Positions 42,170-54,895 of a stretch of 64,000 nucleotides of DNA are shown here, one piece after another. The stretch covers positions 22,120,508 to 22,184,507 of the forward strand of contig NC_088776.1 in the NCBI RefSeq assembly GCF_954871325.1, in the 5' to 3' direction. The notes under the pieces were generated by a model that saw only the letters and a list, made by a program, of their open reading frames with translations, made no database searches and was not told the DNA's origin. This stretch comes from Gordionus sp. m RMFG-2023 (lineage: Eukaryota > Nematomorpha > Gordioida > Chordodea > Parachordodidae). The position numbers and the translations under genes are program-made. The first letter of the stretch is position 1. Each line of letters starts with the position of its first letter.

Positions 42170-43600
42170 TAGAATATTTGCAATTAATCTTCGATTGCTA
42201 TGCTGGTCCCTCGCACCTCCAATTTAGATAGGATTCCTTCTAGCGATGGAATGCAAGGTGACCCTCTAGGTTCCTTTTTGTTCTTCCATTAATAACATAC
42301 GAGACATAAATAAATGCAAGCTTAATCTTCAGAATTGGTATATCCACAATGGTATACTAGTCGGCCCACCAGATGAAGTGTAGGATCATTGCTTAACCAC
42401 GATCTTATGTTCAATCATACACCGTTAAACATTTGACATATCTTGGATCTCCAGTAGGTAAAGACGAGTCCTTTATCAAGTTCCTTGCCTATATTTCACT
42501 GGAGATATCCCTTATGCGCGATACACTATCGCCCCTCCCAACCCACCAAGATATCTTCTTATTGAAGAATTACCTTCTAATTCCGTAAATTTTATATACC
42601 CTCCGATCGTCGCGAATCTTCCAATATGATATCATTCTCGCTCTGCATGAGCTTGAGATTAAACGCACAGAAGATATACTCAATCTTAAATTTGAAGATG
42701 TATCTTGATTACAGGCTACCTTACTAACCAAATTCGGTGGCATTGGCATATGGTCGTCCTAGCTACTTTCCGTTAATACGTTCATATTCTCTCGCTTGTC
42801 TTGCGAGCCCATCATACATACACTCACAAAACATCCTGACCCCTTGCTCTGCAGGCAATTATCTTTTGAAATCTCTCTCATTAGTCGATCCTCCATCATC
42901 GGCACTAAGGAGGACTGGAATAAGCATCTAGTTGACAACTCCGTTGCATACCTTAAATCGAGGAGTTAACCCTATGACTATTCTCAACTCTTCTCTCTTT
43001 AGGAAGGTAGCGTCTACAATTCTCGAGGCTTTCCCATTGTGAAATCTTGACCATCTCCTAAGCAACGATGAGCTACGTCACACCATTGGTCTTAGACTCA
43101 ATTGCAATATGGTGATACCTTATCATTGTATTCTATATCAAACATTAGACTACAAAGACATCATTCTTTGCACTGCAACTGCAAGCGTTATAGAGGCAGT
43201 TTCTTTAGACATTCAAAATGCAACGATACTACTATTTTCTTGAAATCTGCTGGTATCCCATCAACCCTCGAGCCCACTGTTCTACCATGATCCCTTGGAA
43301 GAGGAGGGATTTCCTAACCTGTGATTTGTCACGATCCTCTTAAGCCTTCCAATATAAATAGGAATGCTCTAGGGACGTCGAAGCAATAAACTCTTTAAAC
43401 ATTTACTATCGCTACTTGCCAACTATACATTCCTTCCATTAATCGCCACCACTTTAACATCGTTCGGCTCACATGTCCTGACTTTTTTTTAAAGATCTGG
43501 GGCATCTCTGCTAGGACCGATGATCCCAAAGAGAGATACTACCTACGCCAGAGGTTGGTCCTAAACATAATAAAGTGCAATCATCTTAGCTTTATACTTT
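42170..43600 (+). mobile_element. Decayed LINE (non-LTR) ORF2, RT to C-terminus
   Basis: GC is visibly higher here. RT motifs: SSDGMQGDPLGSFLF near 42240, then NWYIHNGILVGPPDEV near 42335, where the catalytic YxDD reads YIHN, so the enzyme is dead. KHLTYLGSPVGKDESFIKFL follows near 42430. Later blocks are FGGIGIW near 42730, LHCNCKRYRG...FFRHSKCND and GIPSTLEPTVL near 43170-43290, and DLGHL...PKERYYLRQRL near 43490-43560. Several frame changes and stops. The C-terminal blocks match the short fragment at 12690-12990. The clade is not resolved. Confidence 0.82.
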
Positions 43601-45320
43601 CAATGATCGAAACCCCCTGATTAAATATCCTGTGCATAGGATAGGCTTAGGCTATTTTTCTCCCAATTATAACGTTAGCGTTTGGATCTCAAGCAATAAG
43701 ACAGCAAAAATTAATGACAAAAACACGAATACAGATGTGCAAGTCGAGAAGATCAGTGGCGACCGAAGCAAAAACGGCTACTTTTTAGATGAAAAATTCA
43801 GAAATTTTGGCTTACTTAAATTATTAATATTATAAAAATTTTCAATTAAATTTATATTAATTTATCGTTATAATCGTTATTTAAATTATGATTTGTGTTC
43901 CTGATTACTAATTAGTGCAATTGGATATTAAACAATTTTAATAAAATTTATATGAAAATTAAGTTAAATCTGAATTATAATATCACGAGTAAAATATAAT
44001 TCTATAATTTTTAATTTACAGACATGGATCTGATTTTTTTTCTATTATTTTATTCTTGATCATTATTATATAGAATACAATATGTGTCATTGATAGAATA
44101 AGATGTGGCTTTTAATCAAAATGAAGATTATATATATTAAATATTTAAAGTCAAAATAATTATAAACGTAGACTTATTAAAATAAAGGTTGCTATTTACA
44201 AATGACGATTATTTTAGACGTCTTTTAATGGTTGAGCTGTTTATGTTAATAAAAGTTTATAGGTATAACTCGACGTCAAATTTTTTGTTGAATTATTTTG
44301 TGAAAAGAATATTTAGAAGATAATAGGTTAAAACATGCTCCACAAAAGGAAAAACGTCCCCAATGTATGCATAACTATAAATCATTTTTTTGAAATTTAG
44401 ATTTTTAATAAAATAAAAGATTTTTTTTCTTAAATATTAATAACTATATATAAAGAATAAAACAACGTTTAAATTATTTTGATAAGTCACTTCTTCTCTT
44501 TTTCATAGCTCCTCAATTTATTATGAAATATATAAACACGGCCTCCTCTACCCATTAAACAAAATTCATTGTGAACAGATTTAGGTAATATAAACAAGCG
44601 ATGAAAAAGCCCAAAATTATATAGGAAACAGGGTTAAGAGTTTAAAAGTGTGGGTAAACGGAAGAGAGGAACACCAAATCTTCAATAGGTCCATAAAGTA
44701 AAAGCTAATACCGCAGAATATAAATTGAATCAAGCAGATTGTATTAACAATATAAATGGGAAATATATATTAGAGCGTACTACCCGAAAATGTTTAAGCT
44801 TGAATAGAAAAAAAATTAAATTGAAGGTACTAAATTTATTTCAATGACATTTTATCAAAATAATAGAAAATTTGGAATCACCTCTCATCGAAATAAAGAT
44901 AAATTTTTTATTCATAACTCATAAAATAAAAATTTATGATGCACCCATCATCAAATAAAGGAAAATTATGATTCACCTGTCATTGTTGACCAGTATTTAA
45001 ATACTAATTAAATGATGTAGTTTTTATAGTATTAAGGCAATTTTGCTTTATTTTCGACATTTTAAAATTCATATATATTTTTTTAATTTAATATCAATTC
45101 TTTAAATTAATTCAATGTTAACTTTCTCCAAAATATCAGTTTAATATATAAATTTGAGTAAAATATAACAGTTTCACAATAGATATTCCTTGCTTGATAT
45201 AGATTTCGTAATATATTGTCATCTAAAAAATCGTCAAGACAATCTTATATTAATATTAGATTCCACTGTGAAAACGAATCTGAATAAAAGTGGTGAAATT
45301 GGTGATATATTAACGGCAGA
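43601..45320. other. No gene recognised
   Basis: A 67-codon plus ORF at 43632-43835 has no recognised motif; it may be the tail of the LINE. About 44876-44990 holds a repeated word set (TCACCTGTCAT, CATCAAATAAAGGAAAATT) that recurs in complement near 55972-56030. Otherwise AT-rich. Confidence 0.4.
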
Positions 45321-45329
45321 GTTGGGCAG

Positions 45330-46400
45330 GACTTCAAAAAAAAATCTTAGATACAGATACTAGTATCATTTTAAAAATATCGAAAAGATTTTTTTAAAAT
45401 AGATTTTTTAAATAGTTTATCATTATGCCTTTACCATTTCGGTACATTTAAGATCGTGTCAAAACTAAATAACTTTTTAACTGTAGCTGATGAAAGTATT
45501 ATTAAACGTAGGATTATAATTGCTTCTAACGTATTTCAGATAGCCCCCATAGTTCAATGTTATTTCTATTATTAAATTTTGTAGCTAAAAGAAGAATAAT
45601 CATAATTTTTTTGGCCATTTGATGTTAAATCTGATGGTCTAAAAGTTTGATTATGTACTAGTTCTAAATATTATTTTTTATCATCTGACTCAATCCATAA
45701 GTTCTTAAAGTATGGATGTGTTAATGATGCCCAAAATGGCTAATTATATACATCACTAAAAAATCGTTTCCCATACCATCTCGACAGCTTTTAGTAAAAG
45801 CAGGCAATATTGGAAACTTGAATTTTCAAGTTTGCCTAAGTCCCTTTTAACCACAAATAGTATGGGTACTAACATTCCTTGAAAAAACTAGTTAGCACCT
45901 GATTTGTCTAATGCAATTGCTAACGGGTTTAAAACTTTATAATACTCTTTCAACATAAGTAATATCTGTATCTTTTAATGTTGTACTATCAATTTATTTA
46001 AATATATTTTATGAGTAATGAAAGCATATTCTAGTATAGGCGATTCCATCTGGTTATGCAATCTAACTTTCAACTACTTTCCTTATCTGTTCTGAAGATT
46101 TGGGCCTTCCACATGTATTCTATAGTTTTGCAGATTTTTCCAAAACTCCATGGCTCTGTGTTTAATATCATAAACTATCTTATGTCTAAAGATAGTGTGC
46201 CATTTGTTGGGGTTTTGCTTACTAGTTTGGAATTAAGGTGATACTTTACCTTTATCTATTAAAATCATTTTAAATTTTCCTCTATTCATGTTTTTTTTAA
46301 TGTTTTCGATATTGTGTATTTTTTTACATTCTTAGCATATTAAATTATTAATGCTTTTATCTAAAATTTTTAATTTGTTTTAGAGGAACTTATTTTCATA
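45330..46400 (-). mobile_element. Probable decayed hAT fragment
   Basis: Minus-strand reading shows pieces of a hAT middle region: SNCIRQI...VFSRNVSTHT near 45880 and CRDGMGNDFL near 45780, in the arrangement of LDKLQ...LLPTL...KFPACRDG blocks. Frames switch repeatedly and no end was found. The assignment is moderate at best. Confidence 0.45.
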
Positions 46401-48240
46401 ATTTCAGTATCATTATCTTCATCATTATATAAGTGTTAAACATCCTACAAATTAAAAAATATAATGTAATGGTGGTTTTCTAGTCAGCTACATTAATATA
46501 TAAAATGTTTTTCTTTTGGTGTTATTCATCTTTATTTTTAAGTTGATTTTTGTTGAACTTAAAATTTTAGCAGTATTTTTATAACGACAGGAAAGAAAGG
46601 GGGAAAAAATAAGATTATTTGTTATTATTTTGTCAAGAAAATGAAAATGATATAAGATTCTTTCAAAAATAAAGTATCAGATAAAAACATAAGTAACATT
46701 AAATATGTCAAAAAGATAAATAGCGGGATATCCAAAGATCTTGTATTTTAGGTACTAATATTCAGGGTATTACTCTTCTTTAACGAAGAAAGGACCCTAT
46801 ATTAATATGCTAAATAATATTCCATAACCAAAAGAAGTTTTTTAATGCTGTACGTTTCTATGTTTTTTAGTACCTTAAATGGCAATTTAGTTTTGCTTCT
46901 ATGATAAATCTGTTCCGGTAATAATTAAGTTGTTTTATAATTGATACTTTGAAAAAATGTATTTTTTATATTTTGGACTAATAAAGAGATAAAACTAATG
47001 TGTAGTTTATTGGTTTGATTTTCTAGCTTATTTAAAATTTTGTGAGAAAAAAAAGATAAAGCTTTATTTAATCTTTGTATTTTTGGTGCAATAAAGGTCT
47101 ATGATATCTAAAAATAAACATTTTATCACAACAACTTGTAATTTTTATAATCGTTAGAATAAATGCTCTAATTTAAAAAGTCAAACAATAAAATGATATC
47201 AAATCAACAGAGCAATTATTTTAGATAAGATAAACATATCTTCATTTTTATAATACATAATTTCTTAATAAAAAAACAGAATACAATTAAATGTTATATA
47301 TTTTTCAATAAAATTTCCAATAAATTATTTATTCTTGGATTGGTATTATTAATAAATTTTTGTTCGACCAATTTGAGAGTGACGGATTTGATGTGATCTT
47401 TTAAAATTTATAATATATAAAATAGTACTTTAAAATATGTTATGCAGCAAGTTCGTGTAGTGAACAATTTTAAAATCCAGGTACAATAAGAGAATGTTAA
47501 AAAACCCAGGTATAATGAATATTCGTTATGAATCCCCGAACGAATAAATTATACCGCGGCTTTAATGTATATAAAATTGTGAATTTCACGATAAATCAAC
47601 AATAAAGACAATTTTCGAAATTATGCATTTAAAAATACTTTGTATGTAGTTAGATATAGAGCAGATGATTGTGAATCATAATTTTTATTATTGTAACGTA
47701 TAATATAAAGAATACAAACAACCCAAAATAAATTGATTAATTCCGAATAATTTTAAAATTATAAAATAATAACTAAGATTTTTATTAGGGTAAAGTATAA
47801 TAAGAATAATAAAAACAAAAAATGTATACTTTTATTTAATAATATCAACATGATGGAATAACTAATGTGAATATATTATAAAGGTTTTTAAAAATAAAAA
47901 TACAATATTATATTAAAATATTTCCCAACTTTTTAATTCTATCCTAAATTTATCCCATATTTTAGTGAAATTTGTATTTTTTTAAATAAATATTTCAACC
48001 CCTAAAAGTATAATGTTAAATAAATTCATTTTGTAATAAAATTTTAATTAAAGAATATATTAGAAATTAAAATTTTATAGATAGTATATTTTCTATATTT
48101 TTTAACACTTTTTTAGTGGCAAATTATTTGTGGAATGAATTAAATTATGATTAATTAATATAAATTTTTTATTCAAAAACAAATTATTCGAATAATATTA
48201 CGAATAATTAACTAACTATCTGATTCATATTTGTTATAAA
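46400..48240. other. AT-rich spacer, no gene recognised
   Basis: Near 47460-47530, AATCCAGGTACAATAAG and AACCCAGGTATAATGAA form a two-unit diverged repeat. Nothing else stands out. Confidence 0.4.
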
Positions 48241-49720
48241 ATAAATCAATCAATGAATTTGGCGTTTTATTATTCCATTTATATCTAATAAAATGGTCGG
48301 TAATGAGTATGAAAGCATCTCCCGCAGCTCATTCTTAGAATCGGCTAGGACACATTCCCTAGTTACATTAAATTTATCTACTCTTACAACTAATTTCCTT
48401 AATTTTAGAATTTATTCTTTCACACCCTCACAACTGAGGGTATGATTATTTTTATTTAGACTCAGAATCAATAAGATAATCAAAACCATTCATTCTGCAT
48501 GTCTTTTTTCGCTTATTTCTGGTAATCGCTGATAGCATCCTTAGTGAATAAGATGAAATCAACACAGTAGATATAATCAGAAAAAAGGGATGCACTGTTG
48601 GTCTCATTCTTAACTCCAGTAAATCCAAATGTCTGCATGAAACTAACACATTTAGGTTTGTCAGTAGGTGGATTCATTGCAATCAGTACTTTCCTCCATT
48701 CTACTCCTGAACTCCTTAAGCTAAGTGACCTTCTTTACCTGATATCCTCGTATAAATAATTTTTCCTACTAAAAAACTCCTTTATCTTTCCACATATATT
48801 TTGTGCTTTGGACTCAACTTTCATTTTCAAATTTTCTATGCCACGGAATAAAAGATCTAACCGAAAATATATTGAATTTAAAATTCAATAAAACTAGGCT
48901 TAGGCTTATTACTTACCAAAAATGGTTATTTGGAGATTAGATCTCCAACCGATCTAGTTATAAGTTCCTTTAGAGTTATCAATTTTGGCAAGCTACAAAC
49001 CGAACAACCCCTCTCAACTTCCTTAATCAATGATCAATGAATCCAAACAAGATTTTTTGAATATCCTCTCAGTCAATCTTCAGGTTACCCACGGCATTGG
49101 AATTTGTATAAACTGTGCAATAACCTTTCCTCATATATATTCTAGCTGCAGCATCCATACAACAAAGGGGCAAAGGAAGACACAGTTACACTCGAGATTG
49201 CGTAAAGGCCGAATTATTAGACCAAACTAATGCAATTTGTTGTTCCAAAGTTTAAATTGACCCAAATACCGGCAATACTTCAATCACCTGAACATTTTAT
49301 ATCTGATGGAAAACATTTGATGAAATAACCATGATCCCATGGGGAAGGGACCAATTTCTATTATTAAGCTATTTTTGAATCAATCTATTGGCCCTATTAA
49401 ACCAGACACTTAACTTACTCTAGCAAAAGGAAAAATTTATTATTTCCAAATATACGAATTTTCAAAAGAACAGACTTTCATACCAATTATATTCTATTTA
49501 ATATTCTTTGGCAACTTGCATCCTTTTTTAAAAGATTTAAAATTTTACATCCGCAAGTTCTGTGGCGAGCTTAGATAAGGTTTACTATTACAACAGGGGC
49601 TGGCCATAGTTATCCTTAAAGTAAACTACATTCGTTTCATCAGAAGTCTACTTTCCAAAGAAGTTTAGACTTACTCTTTCTTCATTACTTTCTTCTCCGT
49701 TTGATGCTATATCTTCGTAA
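48240..49720. other. Decayed coding-like segment, unassigned
   Basis: Composition is clearly less AT-extreme than its flanks, as with the LINE at 42170. Plus-strand open pieces include VTHGIGICINCAITFPH and TKGQRKTQLHSRLRK (49030-49230), then frame-switched KRKNLLFPNIRIFKR and ILFNILWQLASFFK (about 49430-49530). A Cys-pair plus KGQRKTQL could be a zinc-ribbon of a transposon protein, but I cannot name a family. Confidence 0.35.
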
Positions 49721-50159
49721 TATTTAAATAATAAAAAATATACTATTATCAATTTTGATTAACTTATCATTTTACGCCTATTCAGTTATATTCATCAATG
49801 TAAAAGTATACAAATAATTTATTTATGTAGTAAAATCGTTGTAATTTTTTTTTCTTCCAAAAGTCTTTTTTCGTGTAGAATCCCATCTATTAATGATCAA
49901 TATAAATTGTTAGAATATTATCATTTATTTAGTTAGTTTAAAAAATTTCAATTTTATTGGAAAATTTTATAATATTGGTTGATAACCTATATTAAAAAAA
50001 AATGAAAAATCGGTCCAATCTATATAAAAAATGTTGCACCCTTACTAATTCATAATAGCATTAGAAAGGCTGATTAGTATTTGTATGGGGTAAAAATTTA
50101 TAATAAGGGTCATAATTTGCTAAAATATATGAAAATGATTAATATAAATTAGAGATCAG

Positions 50160-50350
50160 TAAAGCCCAGTCCATTAAGATTTTTTGCACAAGTTGCTCAA
50201 CCCAGCATTTAAATATTTGTCGAGTCCAATAAATTTTCTTATCAATTTTCCAGCCCATCCCATTAATTTTTTGTATGAATTTTCCAACCATCATCAGGCT
50301 GGACTTGGTCCGTTAATTTTTCTGTATGAATTTTCCATCATTATGTTTAT
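50160..50350. repeat. Short diverged repeats
   Basis: TTAATTTTT.TGTATGAATTTTCCA occurs twice (about 50262 and 50316), with related CCCA/GCCCAGTCCATTAA words to the left. Probably a MITE relic. Confidence 0.45.
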
Positions 50351-50781
50351 ATCTAATCATTTCCCTAATGTAGGCTTTTATATCTCTATTATAGCTATTT
50401 CTATAACATTCGTTTAATATATTAATTGCATTTTGATATAAATGTGTATTATTAATTGGATCATATTATATATAAGTCTGATTTTATATAAATTTATTAT
50501 TTTGTATAAATTTACTATTTTATTTATAGATAATATTTTAGTTAGACAGCTCTAAATAAGCACATAGTAATTTATTTTCAAACAATAATCAAAATTTTAA
50601 TGTCCATGCTGGTATTTAAATTTTATGAAATGTCCAACCACTTAACTAATAAAAATGGGGAACAAATTCTTTCATTTTATATATTTACTTAATTTAGTTA
50701 GGAAGTTCTTAAAATGAAAAGAAATAAGGTCATTATTGTAATTTAAAATTATCAAAGATTAAATTCAAAATAGATAGACAT

Positions 50782-52186
50782 TAGAGGTGAGCGCGGGCTG
50801 TGAAATAACGCGTGACGGGCCTTCCCAAAATTTTTTCCGGGCGTGAACATAAATTTCCCGTGAATCACGGAAATTTTAATTTTTTTCTTTATATAAATTT
50901 GCAATTTTATAATTATAATATATATTTTCTAATTTAATTTAGTTCCTTTTTTAAAAAGAATAATTTTTGAAAACCAAAAATCTTCCGCATTTTGTAAACA
51001 ACATCCGGTAATCATGCAACTAGTTCTATTTTATTTTTATGCTTAGGTGTTTAATCGCGAGACATTTTGCTAAATATTTAATCTTTTTACAAAAAAGTCA
51101 GAGATCTTTACAAATTTTACAAACTAGGCTAAGAGTTAATAAATGTTGGTGGGACAACAAAATATAAAAGATATACTTATGAGTTGGAAAACTCTCATGA
51201 ATACTATAGTTCCAAAAATATCAATGAGATTATGATTAAAAGCACGATCAATAATAATTACTTGTCTTTAACCACTGATTTTTGGATGGATGACTATAAA
51301 AATCGAAGTTTTTTAATCATTACAGGACATATTATCATTAAGGATTTTGAATTAAAAACATTTATTTTGGCCATAAGGGAAATAAAAACAGGTGACAATA
51401 TTAAAAGTAAGTCAATTTAATTTTAGAAGAATACAGAAAAGTAGAAAATTATTTATATATAGTTGTGTGACTGATAACGGAGTAAACTTATAAGTGTTCA
51501 AAGATGACGAAACGCTAGCATGTATATGCCATATACTAAATAATATTATGCATTATATTTTTGACTGAAATAGCCTTAAAAATAAATGGTTTAAAAAAAA
51601 TATTACATATTCCAAACAATCTACAGCTAATAGCAAGCTAAGCCACACCCTTAAACAAGATGTAATAACGAGATAGAACTCTGTATATATAATGATACAG
51701 AGTTTCTTAAAATCATATTTGAAATACATGTGTACTTCAAGCAAGAATTAAATAGATTAGCCACAATTGATATCAACATCATCGGCGTGTTAGATAAATT
51801 TTTATCAATATTTAAAGAATGCTCGGATAATCTGGGCGCAGATTCTCGTTCCACAATAAATGAAGTTTATCTATGGAAAAAAAATTAGTAAAATTTTGTT
51901 AACCTTCTGAACGTGATACAATAATAATTAAAACCTTAAAAAAACAGAACAAGATTTTATTAGCCACTACATAATGTAGTCTTAATTCTAGATCCGAATT
52001 TCAAAAGTCTTAAGTTTTTAATAGAAGAAATTTAAAAAAACCGTGAATTTTCGGGCGTAAATCAAAATATTGCCTTTCGTGAGCGGGCGGGTCGGGTCGA
52101 ATTTTTTTTAGCGGTAAGCGTGATTTTTTATTACCACCATGAGTGGGCGGGCCGTGAATAAAAAATTAGGCCGACGCTCACCTCTA
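50782..52186 (+). mobile_element. Decayed hAT (Hermes-like) with 8-bp TSD
   Basis: Ends TAGAGGTGAGCGCGGGC and GCCGACGCTCACCTCTA, flanked by ATAGACAT (50774-50781) and GTAGACAT (52187-52194). CG-rich subterminal arms (CGTGAATTTTCGGGCG, GAGTGGGCGGGCCGTG). Coding relic: ENSHEYYSSKNINEIM, LSLTTDFWMDDYKNRSFLII at 51184-51420, then VTDNGVNL and ACICHILNNI near 51470-51545, and the DNLG...STINEVY region near 51830. Stops and frame changes. At 1,405 bp it is too short for a complete transposase of this type. Confidence 0.87.
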
Positions 52187-52399
52187 GTAGACATTGCCCA
52201 GCTAGATTAGTTAAATTTTTTGGAACAGCTAATGTGATGTGCTTTCTCAATCCCAATATAAATATTAATAATTTGCACTAGAAACATCAAGCCCACAGTA
52301 AAAAAAAATTTTAGGCCTATATTTAATATTTTCATAAAAATCCCAAGTTCATATCCAAAAATTTAATTTATTGAATTTAATACAAATAAACAATATATA

Positions 52400-53215
52400 A
52401 GTGTATTTAGGCAATCTTTTAGTTTACAATATTGAAATTTATTAGCAGAAGAAAAAAATTGCAATAGTTTTTTAAGTTAGCAACTATTTTAAATAAGCTA
52501 AATTTAAATAAAATACCATTTTCTGAATCTCCTTGATAAGCTAAACATGATTGTGCATTCATTTTTTGAAAATAATGTACAAGGGTGTGTAGGGGAATAG
52601 TCAAAAAAAGGAAGTGTTTTTTCAAAAGCCCACTAAGTTATTAAAAATTTATAAACTTAATATTAAGATTTTCTAAATCCTTTTAATGAGCTGAATGTGA
52701 TTATGCTTTCATTTTTTTTAAAAATACTGTATATTTTAAGAGGGCACATATTTTATTTTAAAAATATTTTCTCAATAATTAAATTTTTTTTTAAAAAAAA
52801 TGAAACTACCATTTTCTAAATCTCCTTAAAAAGCTAAACATGATTCTGCATTCATTTTTTAAAATAATATAAATTTAAGAAGGGCACATATTTTTGTCAA
52901 AAAAAAAGAAAAAAAAAATGTTTTTTCAAAATTCCACAAAATTATAAAAAATTTTATAAATTTAATATAAACATTTTCTAAATCCTTTTAATGAGCTGAA
53001 TATGATTATGCTTTTATTTATTAAAAAATAAGGTATATTGACTGAGGCTACATAGTTTAGTAAAAAAAAATAATATGTTTTTCCAAAAGACCACTAAGTT
53101 ATAATATTATTTTAAAATGTAATTTTAACATTTTTTGATTCCTTTTAATAAGCTTATATAATTCTGTGTTCATTTTTATAAATTAAACTTCTTTGATAGA
53201 AGGCTCATAAGAGCA
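52400..53215 (-). repeat. Older, diverged array of foldback-type units
   Basis: About five degraded units in minus orientation, each with CATTTTCTAAAT/TCCTTTTAATGAGCT and a TATTTT-rich tail, but with the CGCG core decayed (for example GAGGCTACAT, GAGCACATAT). It adjoins the younger element starting at 53224. Diverged single units also lie to the right, 54699-54880. Confidence 0.65.
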
Positions 53216-53223
53216 CATATTTT

Positions 53224-54690
53224 GGGCATGACTAAAATACGCGTCCCCGGTCAAACGGGTTTAATTTATATAATATTAATAAAAAATCTTATTTAGCTTT
53301 ATAAGATGAGTTAAAAAATGTTTTTTATGATTTTTTAAAAAAATGATAACTTAGTAAAAATTTAAAAAAATTATTGCGTCCCCGGTAAAGATACAATTTT
53401 TTCTTAAAAATAAAAGCAGATTCATATTTAGCTCATTAAATGAATATAGAAAATGTTTTTTATGATTTAAAAAAAAAGGATAACTTAGAAAAATTTTTAA
53501 AAAATTATTTTTTTAAATGAAAAATTACGCGTCCCTGGTCAAGATACATTTTTTTAAAAAAAATAAAAGCAGATTCATATTTAGCTCATTAAATGGATAC
53601 AAAAAATGTTTTTTTTGATTTAAAAAAAAGTGGTAACTTAGTAAAATTTTTAAAATACTAATTTTTTACATAAAAAAACTACGCGTCACAGGTCAAGATA
53701 CAATTTTTTTTAAAAAATAAAATCAGATTCATATTAAGCTCATTAAATGGATACAGAAAATGTTTTTTTTGATTTTGAAAAAAAGTGGTAACTTAGTAAA
53801 ATTTTGAAAAAACACTTTTTTTCTTCATTTTTTGACTAAAATACGCGTCCCCGGTCAAGATACAATTTTTTTTTAAAAATATAAGCAGATTCATATTAAG
53901 CTCATTAAATGGATATAGAAAATGTTTTTTTTGATTTTGAAAAAAAGTGGTAACTTAGTAAAATTTTGAAAAAACACTTTTTTTCTTCATTTTTTGACTA
54001 AAATACGCGTCCCCGGTCAAGATAGATTATTTTTATAAAAATGAATATAGAATCGTGTATAGTTTTTCAAGGAAATCAAAAATGAAGAAAAAAAGTGTTT
54101 TTTCAAAATTTTACTAAGTTACTACTTTTTTTAAATCAAAAAAAACATTTTCTGTATCCATTTAATGAGCTTAATATGAATCTGCTTTTATTTTTTTAAA
54201 AAAAATTGTATCTTGACCAGGGACTTTCATGTAAAAAATTAGTATTTTAAAAATTTTACTAAGTTACCACTTTTTTTAAATAAAAAAAAAACATTTTCTG
54301 TATCCATTTAATTAAATAAGAATCTGCTTTTATTTTTTTTAAAAAAATGTATCTTGACAGAGGACACGTAGTTTTTCATTTAAAAAAATATTTTTTTAAA
54401 AATTTTACTAAGTTATCATTTTTTTTAAATCATAAAAAACATTTTCTATATTCATTTAATGAGCTAAATATAAATCTGCTTTTATTTAAAAAAAAAAATT
54501 GTATCTTGACCAGGGACACGTAGTTTTTTCTTGTAAAAAAATAATTTTTTAAAAATTTTATTAAGTTATCATTTTTTTTAAAATCATAAAAAACATTTTT
54601 TAACTCATCTTATAAAGCTAAATAAGATTTTTTATTAATATTATATAAATTAAACCCGTTTGACTGGGGACGCGTATTTTAGTCATGCCC
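53224..54690. mobile_element. Foldback element 1, iterated CGCG units, perfect 8-bp TSD
   Basis: Begins GGGCATGACTAAAATACGCG and ends with its complement. Flanks are identical CATATTTT (53216-53223, 54691-54698). Inside, about six units face right and four face left, each led by ACGCGTCCCCGGTCAAGATA or a variant, at roughly 130-162 bp spacing. Each unit also has AAAGCAGATTCATATT, GCTCATTAAATGGATA and AACTTAGTAAAATTTT. No coding capacity. The 8-bp duplication suits a hAT-class enzyme. Confidence 0.92.
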
Positions 54691-54895
54691 CATATTTTAG
54701 TTATGATAAAAAAATTATTTTAAAATTTTACTATGTTACAATATTTTTTTTAAATTAAAAAAAAACATTTTCTAAATTATCTTATAAAGATAAATATGAT
54801 TCTATATTAATATAATTTAAATTAAGCTTCCCCAATAAAGAGTACATATTTTAATCTTGCCCAAATAAATTTATTTATTAAATCATAACTATTAC

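Noticed and set aside
52419-52625. 68-codon minus ORF
   Set aside because: Overlaps the degraded foldback units; repeats of the same words explain it.
53224-54690. CRISPR-like array
   Set aside because: Regular spacing and a conserved 20-bp core suggested it, but the whole unit is repeated, orientation flips midway, and the genome is eukaryotic.
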